A stretch of DNA of 64,000 nt from Cololabis saira. Lineage: Eukaryota; Chordata; Actinopteri; Beloniformes; Belonidae. Made by a program: the position numbers and the translations under genes. The notes below the pieces were generated by a model, which was not told the origin of the DNA, searched no databases, and saw nothing but the letters and a program-made list of their open reading frames with translations. The stretch lies in the NCBI RefSeq assembly GCF_033807715.1, contig NC_084590.1, forward strand, positions 157,501-221,500, given 5' to 3'. Shown piece by piece: positions 1-10,033 of the stretch (position 1 is its first letter; each line of letters opens with the position of its first letter).

Positions 1-310
1 TAATTTGTGCCGGATCCTGCCGGATTTCTCGTGTCCTCTGCTTTTTCCCCACATCCCAGTAATGATCTGACATGCTGACATGTTTGCTGCTTTAACACCA
101 CACGCCGGTCACTCACGCTGTTCGCTGTTTCATTGCGTCACCGTTCGGTTTTTTCCCCACTTATTCCACCGAATAATAAGCTTGTTTTCTGTTTAGAAAG
201 TACAAACGTAGGAAGATTACAAGTAATCACCATTTTTTTACTTGTCCCTTTACTCTTTCAGGAGTAATTTTAGGAGTTTCTTTCAGGAGCGCATAATTCA
301 GGAGTGAATA

Positions 311-442
311 AAGGCTGATTTATGGTTCCGCGTAAAATCGACGGCGTAGGGTACGCGGCGACGCGCACCGTTCGGTGACTGGGCCGCGTAACCTACGCCG
401 TAAGGTCTGCGTTGGTGTAACGCGGTACCATAAATCAGCCTT
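311..442. mobile_element. Short TIR element, MITE family A, copy 1
   Basis: This piece of about 130 bp starts AAGGCTGATTTATGGTTCCG and ends with its near complement. Its GC-rich interior is nearly self-complementary, with repeated TACGCCGTA and CGCGGCGACGCG blocks. Related copies lie at 3162-3305, 31718-31832, 43377-43476 and 61478-61610. It has no coding capacity. It looks like a non-autonomous DNA transposon; the superfamily is not clear. Confidence 0.8.
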
Positions 443-833
443 TTAAAAGGCGAGTCTCAGCTGTCAATCAAAAGAACGTGGTAGAACGTGGGGCCGATGA
501 CGCGTTCAGTGTTTCAGGACAGAGCGGGTCCGATGCCACGCAGTGTGACGCGACGGTCGGACGCTCGCATGCAGTTAGGACAGGCTTTTAGGGAGCCGTA
601 GCCTAATTTTTGTTGACCGCTTTGATCACTGATCACCCCGATCACGTTTGCAGTGTACACGTTTAAAACCCATTAAGCATGTCGGAAGGCCGTTGTGGCT
701 GAGTTTTGTCATTAAACGCCATAAAACTTCTCTCGGACTCAGCGTGCTTCTCTGTCAGCAGCGCGTCATGCAAATATACAGGACCTAACAATAAACTCTC
801 AAGCGGCTCTTTAAGGAAAGCCGCAATACCGGC

Positions 834-1052
834 TATCTGTGTTCACTGGGGGTGCATGCTGGAGAAGGTCGGGTTGGAAGAACCCTGAGAGAGCTCCATC
901 AGCCATGAATTCCGGCGTCAGGTAAAGTTTGTGCTGCAGTGCAATTTATACATATAATGGTAATCACGTGGATACTTCACGCGTGGGACTAAATTAATTC
1001 TTCCAACCCGACCTTCTCCAGCATGCACCCCCAGTGACACAGATAGCCGGTC
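834..1052. repeat. Inverted repeat nested inside the left foldback arm
   Basis: About 45 bp at 834-880, including GGGGGTGCATGCTGGAGAAG, recur in reverse complement at 1008-1052, with about 125 bp between. The same pair is found in the right arm (near 2550-2600 and 2715-2770). The foldback therefore contains hairpins within hairpins. Confidence 0.8.
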
Positions 1053-1226
1053 ATTCGGCCATGATGAATCAAAGCGCTCTCCAGCTCTGCGTCTTTTTCT
1101 CCTCAGATCATGCCGAGCACAGAATCTTCTGACGCTCATTTCTGAGCATTGCAGGAGACTCATCTGCTGCAACGTGCAGGAAATGTCATTGTGCGTCAAA
1201 CCGCTGTGGAACAAGTCCTTAATCAA
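1038..1226 (-). pseudogene. Transposon-type protein fragment in left arm
   Basis: About 63 codons begin MIKDLFHSGLTHNDISCTLQ and continue to a basic stretch, LRRKRRRAGERF. The pattern of a short helix, NDIS, and a second helix ending in an Arg-rich tail suggests a helix-turn-helix at the N-terminus of a transposase or integrase-like protein. This is inference from shape only. The reading frame then runs into the nested inverted repeat and loses meaning. Near-identical copies lie at 2366-2554 (plus) and about 4000-4189 (minus). No full-length gene is present here. Confidence 0.45.
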
Positions 1227-1245
1227 TCTTTAAAAAATAATCCTA

Positions 1246-1248
<3 letters not shown>

Positions 1249-1343
<95 letters not shown>

Positions 1344-1376
1344 TATAATATATAATATATATATATAATATAAATA
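1249..1376. repeat. (TA)n microsatellite, left arm only
   Basis: About 125 bp of nearly pure TA dinucleotides. The right arm (near 2345) and the third arm copy (near 4190) have only a short AT stretch here, so the array expanded after the arms formed. Poly-Ile/Tyr ORFs over it are meaningless. Confidence 0.95.
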
Positions 1377-2365
1377 ATCTGTTGTTTCAGCGCCGCCATG
1401 GTAACCATGGTTACCCGAACTGCCGCGTACAGAGCCATTTCCGAGTCACGTAAACCCGACCAATTAAATATTAAAATCAAACTTCCCCTGGAGAGAATTG
1501 TCACAGGAATGCCTGTCAAATATCCAGAACTAAGTTCACTCGGTTGTAAATGCCAGCTTCCGGTGCACGAATATGAATAAACGGTTGTTTTTGGTTCGTT
1601 TTTTCCTTCCTGTTGACTAGTAATTTCATTTTTCTTATATGAAATAGAAAACGAAAATAAAAGCGTATTTTGAATCTTTGTTAAATCATATTAACACAGA
1701 AAAAGAAAAAATGCAGTGTAATTCAATATTTGTTTTTTGTTTTAAAAGGGAAATCAAATAAACCAATCGTTTTTTGTTTTTGATTCCCACTCATGACGGA
1801 AAAATCCAATGACCAAAAGATACACGGACCCACACAGCATACACACATCGCACACCAAAATTGAACAATAGTAAATGGAATTGTCGTCCTCGGTCCGTGT
1901 ATCTTTTGGTCATTGGATTTTTCCGTCATGAGTGGGAATCAAAAAACAAAAAACGATTAGTTTATTTGATTTTCCTTTTAAAACAAAAAACAAATATTGA
2001 ATACACTGCATTTTTTCTTTTTCTGTGTTAATATGATTTAACAAAGATTCAAAATACGCTTTTATTTTCGTTTTCTATTTCATATAAGAAAAATGAAATC
2101 CCTAGTCAACAGGAAGGAAAAAACGAACCAAAAACAACCGTTTATTCATATTCGTGCACCGGAAGCTGGCATTTACAACCGAGTGAACTTAGTTCTGGAT
2201 ATTTAACTGGCATTCCTGTGACAATTCTCTCCAGGGGAAGTTTGATTTTAATATTTTATTGGTCGGGTTTACGTGACTCGGAAATGGCTCTGTATGCTGC
2301 AGTTCGGGTAACCATGGCAACCATAGCGGCGCTGAAATAACAAATTAAGGATTATTTTTTAAAGA

Positions 2366-2554
2366 TTGATTAAGGACTTGTTCCACAGCGGTTTGACGCA
2401 CAATGACATTTCCTGCACGTTGCAGCAGATGTGTCTCCTGCAATGCTCAGAAATGAGCGTCAGAAGATTCTGTGCTCGGCATCATCTGAGGAGAAAAAGA
2501 CGCAGAGCTGGAGAGCGCTTTGATTCATCATGGCCGAATGACCGGCTATCTGTC
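2366..2554 (+). pseudogene. Transposon-type protein fragment in right arm
   Basis: Mirror copy of the fragment at 1038-1226, with the same start MIKDLFHSGLTHNDISCTLQ and a few substitutions (for example Met-Cys in place of Met-Ser after the LQQ). The open frame ends soon after the basic tail. The function is unknown. It probably descends from the gene of an autonomous relative. Confidence 0.45.
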
Positions 2555-3161
2555 TTCACTGGGGGTGCATGCTGGAGAAGGTCGGGTTGGAAGAATTAAT
2601 TTAGTCCCACGCGTGAGGTATCCACGTGATTATCATTATATGTATAAATTGCACTGCAGCACAAACTTTACCTGACGCCGGAATTCATGGTATGGCTGAT
2701 GGAGCTCTCTCAGGTTCTTCCAACCCGACCTTCTCCAGCAAGCACCCCCAGTGAAGACAGATAGCCGGTATTGCGGCTTTCCTGTACTTTTAAGAGCCGC
2801 TTGAGAGTTTATTGTTAGGTCCTGTATATTTGCATGACGCGCTGCTGACAGAGAAGTAGGCTACGCTGAGTCCGACAGAAGTTTTATGGCGTTTAATGAC
2901 AAAACTCAGCCACAACGGCCTTCCGACATGCTTAATGGGTTTTAAACGTGTACACTGCAAACGTGATCGGGGTGATCAGTGTTCAGTACAAAGCTGTCAA
3001 CAAAAATTAGGCTACGGCTCCCTAACAGCCTGTCCTAACTGCATGCGAGCGTCCGACTGTCGCGCCGCAATGCGTGGCATCGGACCCGCTCTGAACGCGT
3101 TATCGGCCCCACGTTCTACCTACCACGTTCTTTTGATTGACAGCTGAGACTCGCCTTTTAG

Positions 3162-3305
3162 AAGGCTGATTTAAGGTTCCGCGTTACATCAACGCAGACT
3201 TTACAGCGTAGGGTACGCGGCGTGGTCACCGAACGGTGCGCGTCGCCGCGTACCCTACGCTGTAGGTTACGCCGTCGATTTTACGCGGAACCATAAATCA
3301 GCCTT
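3162..3305. mobile_element. MITE family A, copy 2 (right arm)
   Basis: It occupies the position in the right arm that mirrors copy 1, so it was present before the arms were formed or is a fixed part of the element. Its left end is slightly changed (GGCTGATTTAAGGTTCCGCG). Confidence 0.8.
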
Positions 3306-3630
3306 TATTCACCCGCCCGTGCGCTCCTGAAAGAAACTCCTAACATTAGCCGACTCCTAAAAGAGTAAAGGGACAAGTAAAAGATGGGTGATTACTTGTA
3401 ATCTCCCTACGTTTGTACTTTTACTTCTAAACAGAAAACAAGCTTATTATTCGGTGGAATAAGTGGGGAAAAAACCGAACAATTAATAACGGCGTGTGAT
3501 TACGCAATCAAACAGCGAACAGCTGGAGTGACCGGCGTGCGGTGCAAACATGTCAGCATGTCAGATCATTACTGGGATGTGGGGAAAAAGCAGAGGACAC
3601 GATCAATCCGGCAGGATCCGGGACAAATTA

Positions 3631-4004
3631 AGCCCTAATAAGATTAAGATAAGATTCTTATTATATCTTATTATCTTATCAGAACCTTCCAGCCTGGCGA
3701 TCTCCCTCCAGCAGCTGCCACTTTATTGAAGTTCTTGTATTGAAATGACTGTTTCCTACAGCGCTTTACACTTTTTTTTCAACTTTCAACCGGTTTTCAA
3801 CGCGAGCGACGGGAAGAAAATAGAAGCAGGGCGTGCGACAAAAGTCCAGCTCAAAACGACGCCGCGTCGCTCGCAACCAGTATAGACAGTGCAATAAAAA
3901 ATAAAGCAATGGAACTGTTTTTGACGCTGACTCTCGCTTGCGTCGCATGCAGTGTGTATATTTGCAATATACTGTGGACATCTGAATAAAAACCTCATAA
4001 ATAG
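3631..4004. other. No gene; short AT palindrome and unclassified sequence
   Basis: At 3645-3685 a run of TTATCTTA and its complement forms a small AT-rich palindrome. The rest (3700-4004) includes a GC-richer stretch with CGCGAGCGACGGGAAG that I do not recognise. No coding signal is visible. Confidence 0.6.
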
Positions 4005-4643
4005 ATTGAATCAAAGCGCTCTCCAGCTCTGCGTAGCCTTTTTCTCCTCAGATGATGCCGAGCACAGAATCTTCTGACGCTCATTTCTGAGCATTGCAGG
4101 AGACACATCTGCTGCAACGTGCAGGAAATGTCATTGTGCGTCAAACCGCTGTGGAACAAGTCCTTAATCAATCTTTAAAAAATAATCCTTAATTTGTTAT
4201 TTCAGCGCCGCTATGGTTGCCATGGTTACCCGAACTGCAGCATACAGAGCCATTTCCGAGTCACGTAAACCCGACCAATAAAATATTAAAATCAAACTTC
4301 CCCTGGAGAGAATTGTCAGGAATGCCTGTTAAATATCCAGAACTAAGTTCACTCGGTTGTAAATGCCAGCTTCCGGTGCACGAATATGAATAAACGGTTG
4401 TTTTTGGTTCGTTTTTTCCTTCCTGTTGACTAGGGATTTCATTTTTCTTATATGAAATAGAAAACGAAAATAAAAGCGTATTTTGAATCTTTGTTAAATC
4501 ATATTAACACAGAAAAAGAAAAAATGCAGTGTATTCAATATTTGTTTTTTGTTTTAAAAGGAAAATCAAATAAACCAATCGTTTTTTGTTTTTTGATTCC
4601 CACTCATGACGGAAAAATCCAATGACCAAAAGATACACGGACC
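4005..4643. mobile_element. Solitary third copy of the foldback arm
   Basis: This stretch matches the left arm from about 1066 to 1831 in the same orientation, without the TA array. It ends at the base where the foldback's central spacer begins (ACACGGACC). The broken protein fragment (minus strand, about 4000-4189) carries a small insertion relative to the other copies. It may be a remnant of a second foldback whose other arm was lost, replaced here by the LTR element that follows. Confidence 0.8.
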
Positions 4644-4658
4644 GTCCTCTTTTCTCTG

Positions 4659-5163
4659 TGAAACAGAGTCAATTTTCCATTTGTGTATTTATTTTATAGT
4701 TTATAATCACCAAAATCTGTTTATTTAGTATACCTGACATGTCAAGCCTCCAGAATTATGTGGAACCTTTTGTGTTTTAGTTTGTTGTCCCCTTACCTTT
4801 TGTTACTGATGTCAATGGGAGAGGTGAGTGTTGTGAAGTCTGATAGACACAGTTTGGGTTTCCCTTGTAGCATGTTAATATTCCTTGTTATTATCTGTGT
4901 AGGGGCTCAACTCGCTGCATATGTTGACTGGAGGAAACATTATTTTATTTCTGTTTGTCAGGTATGTTTCTGTCTTAAGACCTTTTTGTTACTGATGTCA
5001 ATGGGAGAGGGGTTCAACTCGCTGCATATGTTGACTGGAGGAAACATTATTTTATTTCTGTTTGTCAGGAAATAAATGGAGATCGCCTCCAAAAGAGTCC
5101 TGCTGGTCTGAGTCCGGTCTGTTAAACACAACGCACACCACCCTACAGACCCCACCGGTTACA
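4659..5163 (+). repeat. 5' LTR
   Basis: TG...CA-bounded, 505 bp. It contains an internal direct repeat: the segment at 4907-4963 recurs at 5013-5069, and the stretch around 4796-4822 recurs at 4985-5011. The later part is GC-rich (5150-5300) and runs into the primer-binding region. Confidence 0.7.
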
Positions 5164-5796
5164 CTTGGTGCCGTCAGACCCGTTGTATCCCCGATCAGCG
5201 CTCGTCTGGTCCCCGGGGTGCCGCTGCTGACACCTGGCTCCTCCTCCATCCTCCCCGCGCTGCAGCTTCGGGGAATTTCTCGCGCTCCCGAGTGTGCGCG
5301 CAGGTGTGTTGGGCAATCGGAGGATTGATGAGGCGTTTGAGTACCGTTTAAAAGTGTGGTTTATTTTATAATGTTCCTCTAATGTTTTTATTTCATGTCG
5401 GTTTCTGCTGGTTAATCTGTAGCAGTTAGCCAGTGCATTAAAGGGACAAATTAGTCATTGAGGGGCTTTATAAAAGTTAACTGTTATGGGATTATGAAGA
5501 GATAATATCCTAATGTAAGCAGCATTGTGGACATATTTATTTTTACTTCAATTCTGCAACGGTTTTCTTTTTCATTATCCCTCATGAGTAGTCATGTACA
5601 TGTGATTTTAGTTGCCTTGTAGTTTTTGTTATTCTACTCGATAAGCAAGTGTATTTTTTTTTCTCTTTTTTTTGGGGGGGGGGGCTCATACTGTTGAATG
5701 GTACCTGACTGTTTATTGTGCCTTGATTTTAAGATGTTCTTTTTTTATCCCTTTATTTTTTTGTTTGTCTTGCTCCTGCCATCATTGCTTTTCATT

Positions 5797-6321
5797 ATGG
5801 CTGGTTGCAGGCAGGATGTCCCATTTGGGATAGGGAGGGGCCGGCTGATAAATGGTAGGTTTGTACCCCCGGGTGTTCATAGCTCCACGGTTGATCAATC
5901 GGTTATTGGGCCACCGTTAGCACCCACTGCTAGCTCCACGCCAATTTCCCAGCCAGACCCCAAGCCCACACAAGTCATATCTGTTGAAACTTTTGGTGTT
6001 TTGATTGCAGATTTGGCTAAACAGTTTGGAGATAATATATCTGCCAGCATTAACACTATGCGCCAGCCTAGCACCATCCAGCCTCAGTCTCTTATGAGTC
6101 AGCTGCCCAGTCATGCTGACTTGTCACAGTGGAAGGTTGTTGTGCATTCTGACACCAAAGCACCACCTTACTTCAGGGGTGACCAAGCCGATGCATTCTC
6201 TGTCCATGAATGGGTGGGTAGCTTATTAAGCTGGTTCATTCTGCTTTATTGTGTGTTTGTTTTCTTCATGGCCAGTGTATTTGTGGGTGTGGATTGTGTT
6301 ATGACCCAGAATTTTGTGTGA
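5797..6321 (+). CDS. Gag-like ORF of the LTR element
   Basis: From an internal Met (MAGCRQDVPFGIGRGRLING) the frame runs 174 codons. It is Pro/Ser-rich in the middle and ends with PPYFRGDQADAFSVHEWVGS, which resembles the start of the capsid region of retroelement Gag proteins. The ORF extends 33 codons further upstream (5698), but that part is a hydrophobic low-complexity stretch from a T-rich tract, so I prefer the Met at 5797. After SVHEWVG the sequence turns into a hydrophobic tail unlike Gag, so the protein is probably truncated. No zinc knuckle is present. Confidence 0.45.
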   Translation: MAGCRQDVPFGIGRGRLINGRFVPPGVHSSTVDQSVIGPPLAPTASSTPISQPDPKPTQVISVETFGVLIADLAKQFGDNISASINTMRQPSTIQPQSLMSQLPSHADLSQWKVVVHSDTKAPPYFRGDQADAFSVHEWVGSLLSWFILLYCVFVFFMASVFVGVDCVMTQNFV

Positions 6322-6336
6322 TTCTAGGGGGGTGAG

Positions 6337-6480
6337 TGTAACAGAGTCAATTTTCCATTTGTGTATATGTATTTATTTTATAGTTTATAATCACCAAAAT
6401 CTGTTAATTTAGTATACCTGACAAGTCAAACCTCCAGAATTATGTGGAACCTTTTGTGTTTTAGTTTGTTGTCCCCTTAC
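6337..6480 (+). repeat. Partial 3' LTR
   Basis: Matches 4659-4798 of the 5' LTR with a few substitutions and a small insertion. The remaining 360 bp are missing. Confidence 0.75.
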
Positions 6481-6744
6481 GGACATTTTTGTGACCCCCC
6501 CCCAGCGCGACACGCGTCCACGCACCGCCGAGCCTTTCTCTTCCAGAGCTGAGAAACGTCATCTAGTGTTGCTTAAATGTGGCCACAAGAAATCAATCAC
6601 TATCATCGAAACAAACAAGACTATATGACGTCATATTGCTAAAAGTAAGTGAAAGTGATGCAAAGTAAAGGAGGAGAGGATGAAACCTTGCAGTCCCTAC
6701 ACCTACATTAGTCTGAATATAAGGGGCCTCCTGCTCAGAGCAGC
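6481..6744. other. No feature recognised
   Basis: A short C-run (near 6497) and unique-looking sequence. No coding or repeat signal that I can support. Confidence 0.5.
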
Positions 6745-6842
6745 TCATCCTGGTAAAACCAGGTAAAACCAGGTAAAACCAGGTCATCCTGGTAAAACCA
6801 GGTAAAACCAGGTCATCCTGGTAAAACCAGGTAAAACCAGGA
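6745..6842. repeat. Minisatellite of CCTGGTAAAACCAGG units
   Basis: CCTGGTAAAACCAGG and GTAAAACCAGGTCATCCTG alternate about three times with a period near 33 bp. Each unit is itself an imperfect palindrome (CCTGGT...ACCAGG), so the array can fold into serial hairpins. Confidence 0.85.
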
Positions 6843-7120
6843 CATTACTTAGCAGATGTTCTTCAGACGGGGAGTCAGAGGGATGCAACGTGCACTTTCT
6901 GTTTTGAAATGACACTTTTTATGTTTGTGCCACTCACTGCTTAGTAAGTGTTTAATAAATACAGTTTTGGTAAATTTGATTTATTCCCCCTTTTTGCATG
7001 AAAGTTAGTTAAAATTAGCATATATTAATGCAGTATGAACAAGAATGTTTTAATGTAGACACATAGAATCATCATACTGGTGTGATTGTTGGCATCAAAG
7101 TGTTAATTCAAGGCTAAGAC
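6843..7120. other. No feature recognised
   Basis: AT-rich sequence without coding signal or recognisable repeat. Confidence 0.5.
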
Positions 7121-7163
7121 AAAATATCGAGATATTAATAAAAGGCCATATCGCCCAGCCCTA
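7121..7163. mobile_element. Relic end of a hAT-type element (same family as 45876-46519)
   Basis: AAAATATCGAGATATTAATA followed by CATATCGCCCAGCCCTAA matches the right end of the complete element at 45876-46519. The rest of this copy is not recognisable. Confidence 0.65.
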
Positions 7164-7440
7164 ATTTATACCATAACAACCCGTCTCACTTTAAGCCGAA
7201 GAGAGTGTGGACTTCATTCTTCACACTCATGAGATGTCCCAAGTGCTTCGAAGACGGTGAAGATGACGTCTTAATCCTGCCTTGTGTACCGTATTGTCTG
7301 CACTCATGAAAATAAAATCTATAGTTCTCAGCAACGTGAGAAAATCCTGAAATAATCAGCCCCGTTTTATGCAGTCAACCCACAACCAAGAGGTTAATTA
7401 GGTGCCGCGAGTCTCATTTGTTTATTTTGTTTTTTTGTTG
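7164..7440. other. No feature recognised
   Basis: Unique-looking non-coding sequence. No ORF or repeat that I can name. Confidence 0.5.
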
Positions 7441-8745
7441 TCCCAAGTGGGACCTAACAAAAGCATCAGAAAAATTTTTATTTGTAGTTTATTTGTATTT
7501 ATTTTATTTATTTTATTTAGCACAATTTAAAAAATAGTGCAAGGAGGGAACAAAGCCCAGAGTTCCACTCCCGTCATCTACTGTAAACAGAAAATTAAAT
7601 ATACAAACATAGGAAAACTCTAATTATAAACATGAAAAGTAAACAAGGATACATAATAGACAATACATTGAAAAATTAGGACATGAGATATTTTTTCAGC
7701 AATTTTTTGAAGGATATAAATGACAATGTGGACCTCAGAGACATATCTAAATTGTTCCAGAGTTTAGGACCTCTAAATGAAATATTAAACTGATGAAAAG
7801 ATGTTCGACAGAAGGGTAAATGTAGATTGACACTGTGTCTAGTTGAGTATGAAAGCAAATCAGATGAAAAACTAAAGAAATTATGAAAGGTGTCCGGAAG
7901 ATCTTGCTTATTGTTGATAAACTTGTCCACAAATAAACATGAGTGAAAAACATTGAGTTTATGAATGGGTAATATAGAATATTTTTTGAACAGAGGTGCG
8001 GATGGATTATGTCTATTGGACATAGAGATTGATCTCAGAAATCTCTTCTGGATTATCAGTAGTTTGTTAAGGAAGGATGGATAAGTTGCAGACCAGACAA
8101 TATTACAGTAATTCATACAGTATATGGAAACAGAAAACTATAATACAAAGTTAAGTGAGCGGAGCGATGGATCAGGGGACAGACTTTCCTCAGTATACCA
8201 AGCATCTTCATAGATCTTTTGCATACTTGATCAATATGTTTTTCCAGTTAAGACCTTCATCCAGAACTACACCCAAAAATGTGGTGTGAGGTACCCGTTG
8301 GATTTCAGTTCCGTTAATTAATATTTTGATTTCTTCTTTTGTATGAGGTTTGTTGTTGTTGCAGAAGATCATGAAGTTACATTTTTTTTAACTTATTAGT
8401 TAATTTATTAATCTGGAACCAATTAGAAACAGTTTGTAATTCATTATTTACCAATGCAATAAGGGACTTGAAGTCATCATGAACAGCTGTTAAACAAGTG
8501 TCATCCACAAATAATAAGGGAAAAAGATTTTTGCAAGACATAGGCATGTCATTAATGTAAATTAAGAATAATAAAGGGCCCAAGATTGATCCTTGTGGAA
8601 CCCCAAAAATAATTCTTGATTTGGTAGATGATATACCATTAGAAAAAACAAACTGTTGTCTATTGTCTAGGTAATTAATCCATTTTTAATCCAATTAATT
8701 AGCCATTTGAGGGCAACATTCTGGTTTAAACCCCCTGTGAGACCC
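7441..8745 (-). mobile_element. 5'-truncated LINE, reverse-transcriptase relic
   Basis: Minus-strand pieces of a non-LTR retrotransposon. Reading down from 8745 come the RT palm (8583-8377) and then the RT C-terminal region (8116-7676), followed by a non-coding AT-rich 3' part to about 7441. The 5' end is lost at about 8745. The style of the C-terminal region, with its tyrosine-rich YCNIVWS motif, fits the Jockey/L2-like LINEs common in fish, but I cannot fix the clade. Confidence 0.8.
7676..8720 (-). pseudogene. LINE reverse transcriptase, broken
   Basis: The segment at 8720-8377 reads through GVPQGSILGPLLFLIYINDM and then LLFVDDTCLT: the RT motifs B and C, with FVDD in place of the usual FADD/YADD. 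After a break at 8377 the frame resumes at 8116 with MNYCNIVWSATYPSFLNKLL and ends at 7676 with a Leu/Lys-rich tail ending KKYLMS. The catalytic Asp pair is kept, but frame breaks and the missing N-terminal half make it non-functional. Confidence 0.8.
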
Positions 8746-9080
8746 TAAAGTGACGGCGTATGCCTGAGTTATGCTGTAGTTTCTGTATTTGAAACACAGA
8801 TATACGTTTTCTCCACATACACTTTGTGCAAATTATGTGCAGTAGTGAGAATATAAATATTGACACAATTTTATAAGCTTAGAAAAAAGCAATTAAAGCC
8901 CTAAACTTCTACCACGATGCTGTTATCACAGTGGCCCCACAGGACACACACATCACTTCAGTGGTTCTTCAGTGGGCTGCAGCTGCAGCAGCCGCCACTA
9001 GAGATCGCTATACCAACACTCAACCTTTAACCTTGTGTTCTTTGCACCCGCTGCAGCATGTAAATACAGTTAAAAGTAGG
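8746..9080. other. No feature recognised
   Basis: Contains a short GCAGCTGCAGCAGCCGCCAC stretch (near 8980) but no supportable gene. Confidence 0.5.
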
Positions 9081-9803
9081 CTCGCCACCCGTCCCTTGAA
9101 ATACGGAATTGTTACGTAATTGGGAATTAAAAGTTGCGTTCCGTATTGGACCAATACGGACATACTGTATATTATGCTCTTATTTATTGATGTCATAATA
9201 TACGGAAGGTCGGAAAATTTCAATATACTTATATTTGAATAAAACTTCATTCGTAGTAAATTCAACTAAAGGTGAAAGAAATATATTATTTCCCACTACA
9301 TTCAAAATGAGATAGTTCAAGCCTTTATTTGTTATAATTTTGGTGATTATGGCTTACGAAAACCCTAAATAAAAAATCTCTATATTATGAAATCAATAAA
9401 CAATTCAATCATCAAAATATAACAAATAATGGTTTAACACATCTTGCTTGCATGTAATGAGACTATGTAATGTATTAGTTTCCCCTTTTAAATTTAATTA
9501 TTGAAATAAATTAACTTTTACACCATATTCTAATTTTCCGACCTTCACCTGTATCTATATTCTACATCTGGGCTGATGTGGACATACATAGCATAGGAGG
9601 CTATTTCAGTTACTAGCATGGTTGTCTGTCTGTACAGTCATGCAAGTTCAATGCTATTAAGGCACTTTAAACTTTAAATCAAAGGATTTTGTTTTTTCAT
9701 ATAAAATAAATTTCTATGCAGTTTAGAAGTTTTGGGAAGTTTTTTTGGCACCTGCACTGCTGACACGGGGTGTCCCTTATTTCTATTTCTGAAAGGTGGC
9801 AAC
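9081..9803. mobile_element. Unclassified transposon-like repeat, family B
   Basis: Starts CTCGCCACCCGTCCCTTGAA and ends with CTGAAAGGTGGCAACC. The ends are weakly complementary. A reverse-complement copy lies at 42717-43376, and part of it (9167-9376) recurs at 12261-12470. It is AT-rich with no ORF of note. Probably a non-autonomous DNA element; class uncertain. Confidence 0.65.
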
Positions 9804-9960
9804 CTTATTTAAAAGGTAAGTATCATCACGTAAGTAAGGCTTTTCAAGTTATCTTAGAGAGGGATCATGTGGTCTCTTTAGCAAATATGAACCTCAAATC
9901 TGCTCTTTAATTTGCTAATTCTTTTTGTCGGACAAGACATTTTTAGGTTTTTTAATCCCT

Positions 9961-9994
9961 GACATGTTTCGGCGATTCCTTTGGCCTTCATCAG
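9961..9994 (-). ncRNA. Hammerhead-ribozyme-like core
   Basis: On the minus strand CTGATGA (9988-9994) is followed by a 17-nt segment with a GGC/GCC pair able to form a short stem II. Then comes GAAAC (9966-9970), a tiny A-U/C-G stem III, and the cleavage triplet GTC (9961-9963). That is the order of hammerhead core elements. Stem I pairs for only two base pairs next to the core and then has G-A and G-G mismatches, so activity is uncertain. Hammerheads of this kind are known from Penelope-like elements, and GIY-YIG coding remains lie next to it. Confidence 0.5.
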
Positions 9995-10033
9995 AGTCAC
10001 AAGATGGTGTGTGTGACCCATCATTTATCAGCT

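Larger units (their letters stand above)
1..3630. mobile_element. Giant foldback element with about 1.8 kb inverted arms
   Basis: The left arm (1 to about 1829) is repeated in reverse complement at about 1891-3630, around a spacer of roughly 60 bp. The outer ends read TAATTTGTGCCGGATCCTGC and its complement ending ...GGGACAAATTA. The arms differ by scattered substitutions and indels, so this is not a simple assembly mirror. Both arms carry the same small TIR element (311-442 and 3162-3305) and the same protein-like fragment. Only the left arm holds a long TA array. Each arm also contains an internal inverted repeat (834-880 against 1008-1052 in the left arm). The left end touches base 1, so the true border may lie outside the window. 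Superfamily unknown. Confidence 0.85.
4659..6480 (+). mobile_element. LTR retrotransposon, truncated at its 3' LTR
   Basis: A 5' LTR (4659-5163) begins TGAAACAGAGTCAATTTTCC and ends TTACA. Two bases later comes a primer-binding-site-like TGGTGCCG (5166). A gag-like ORF follows. A purine run (AGGGGGGTGAG, about 6326-6336) precedes a second LTR start TGTAACAGAGTCAATTTTCC at 6337. Only the first 144 bp or so of this 3' LTR remain; it stops at 6480 in CCCCTTAC. No protease, RT or integrase is seen, so the element is non-autonomous or deleted. Clade unknown. Confidence 0.75.

Noticed and set aside
1249..1376. Poly-Ile/Tyr ORFs
   Set aside because: TA dinucleotide array.
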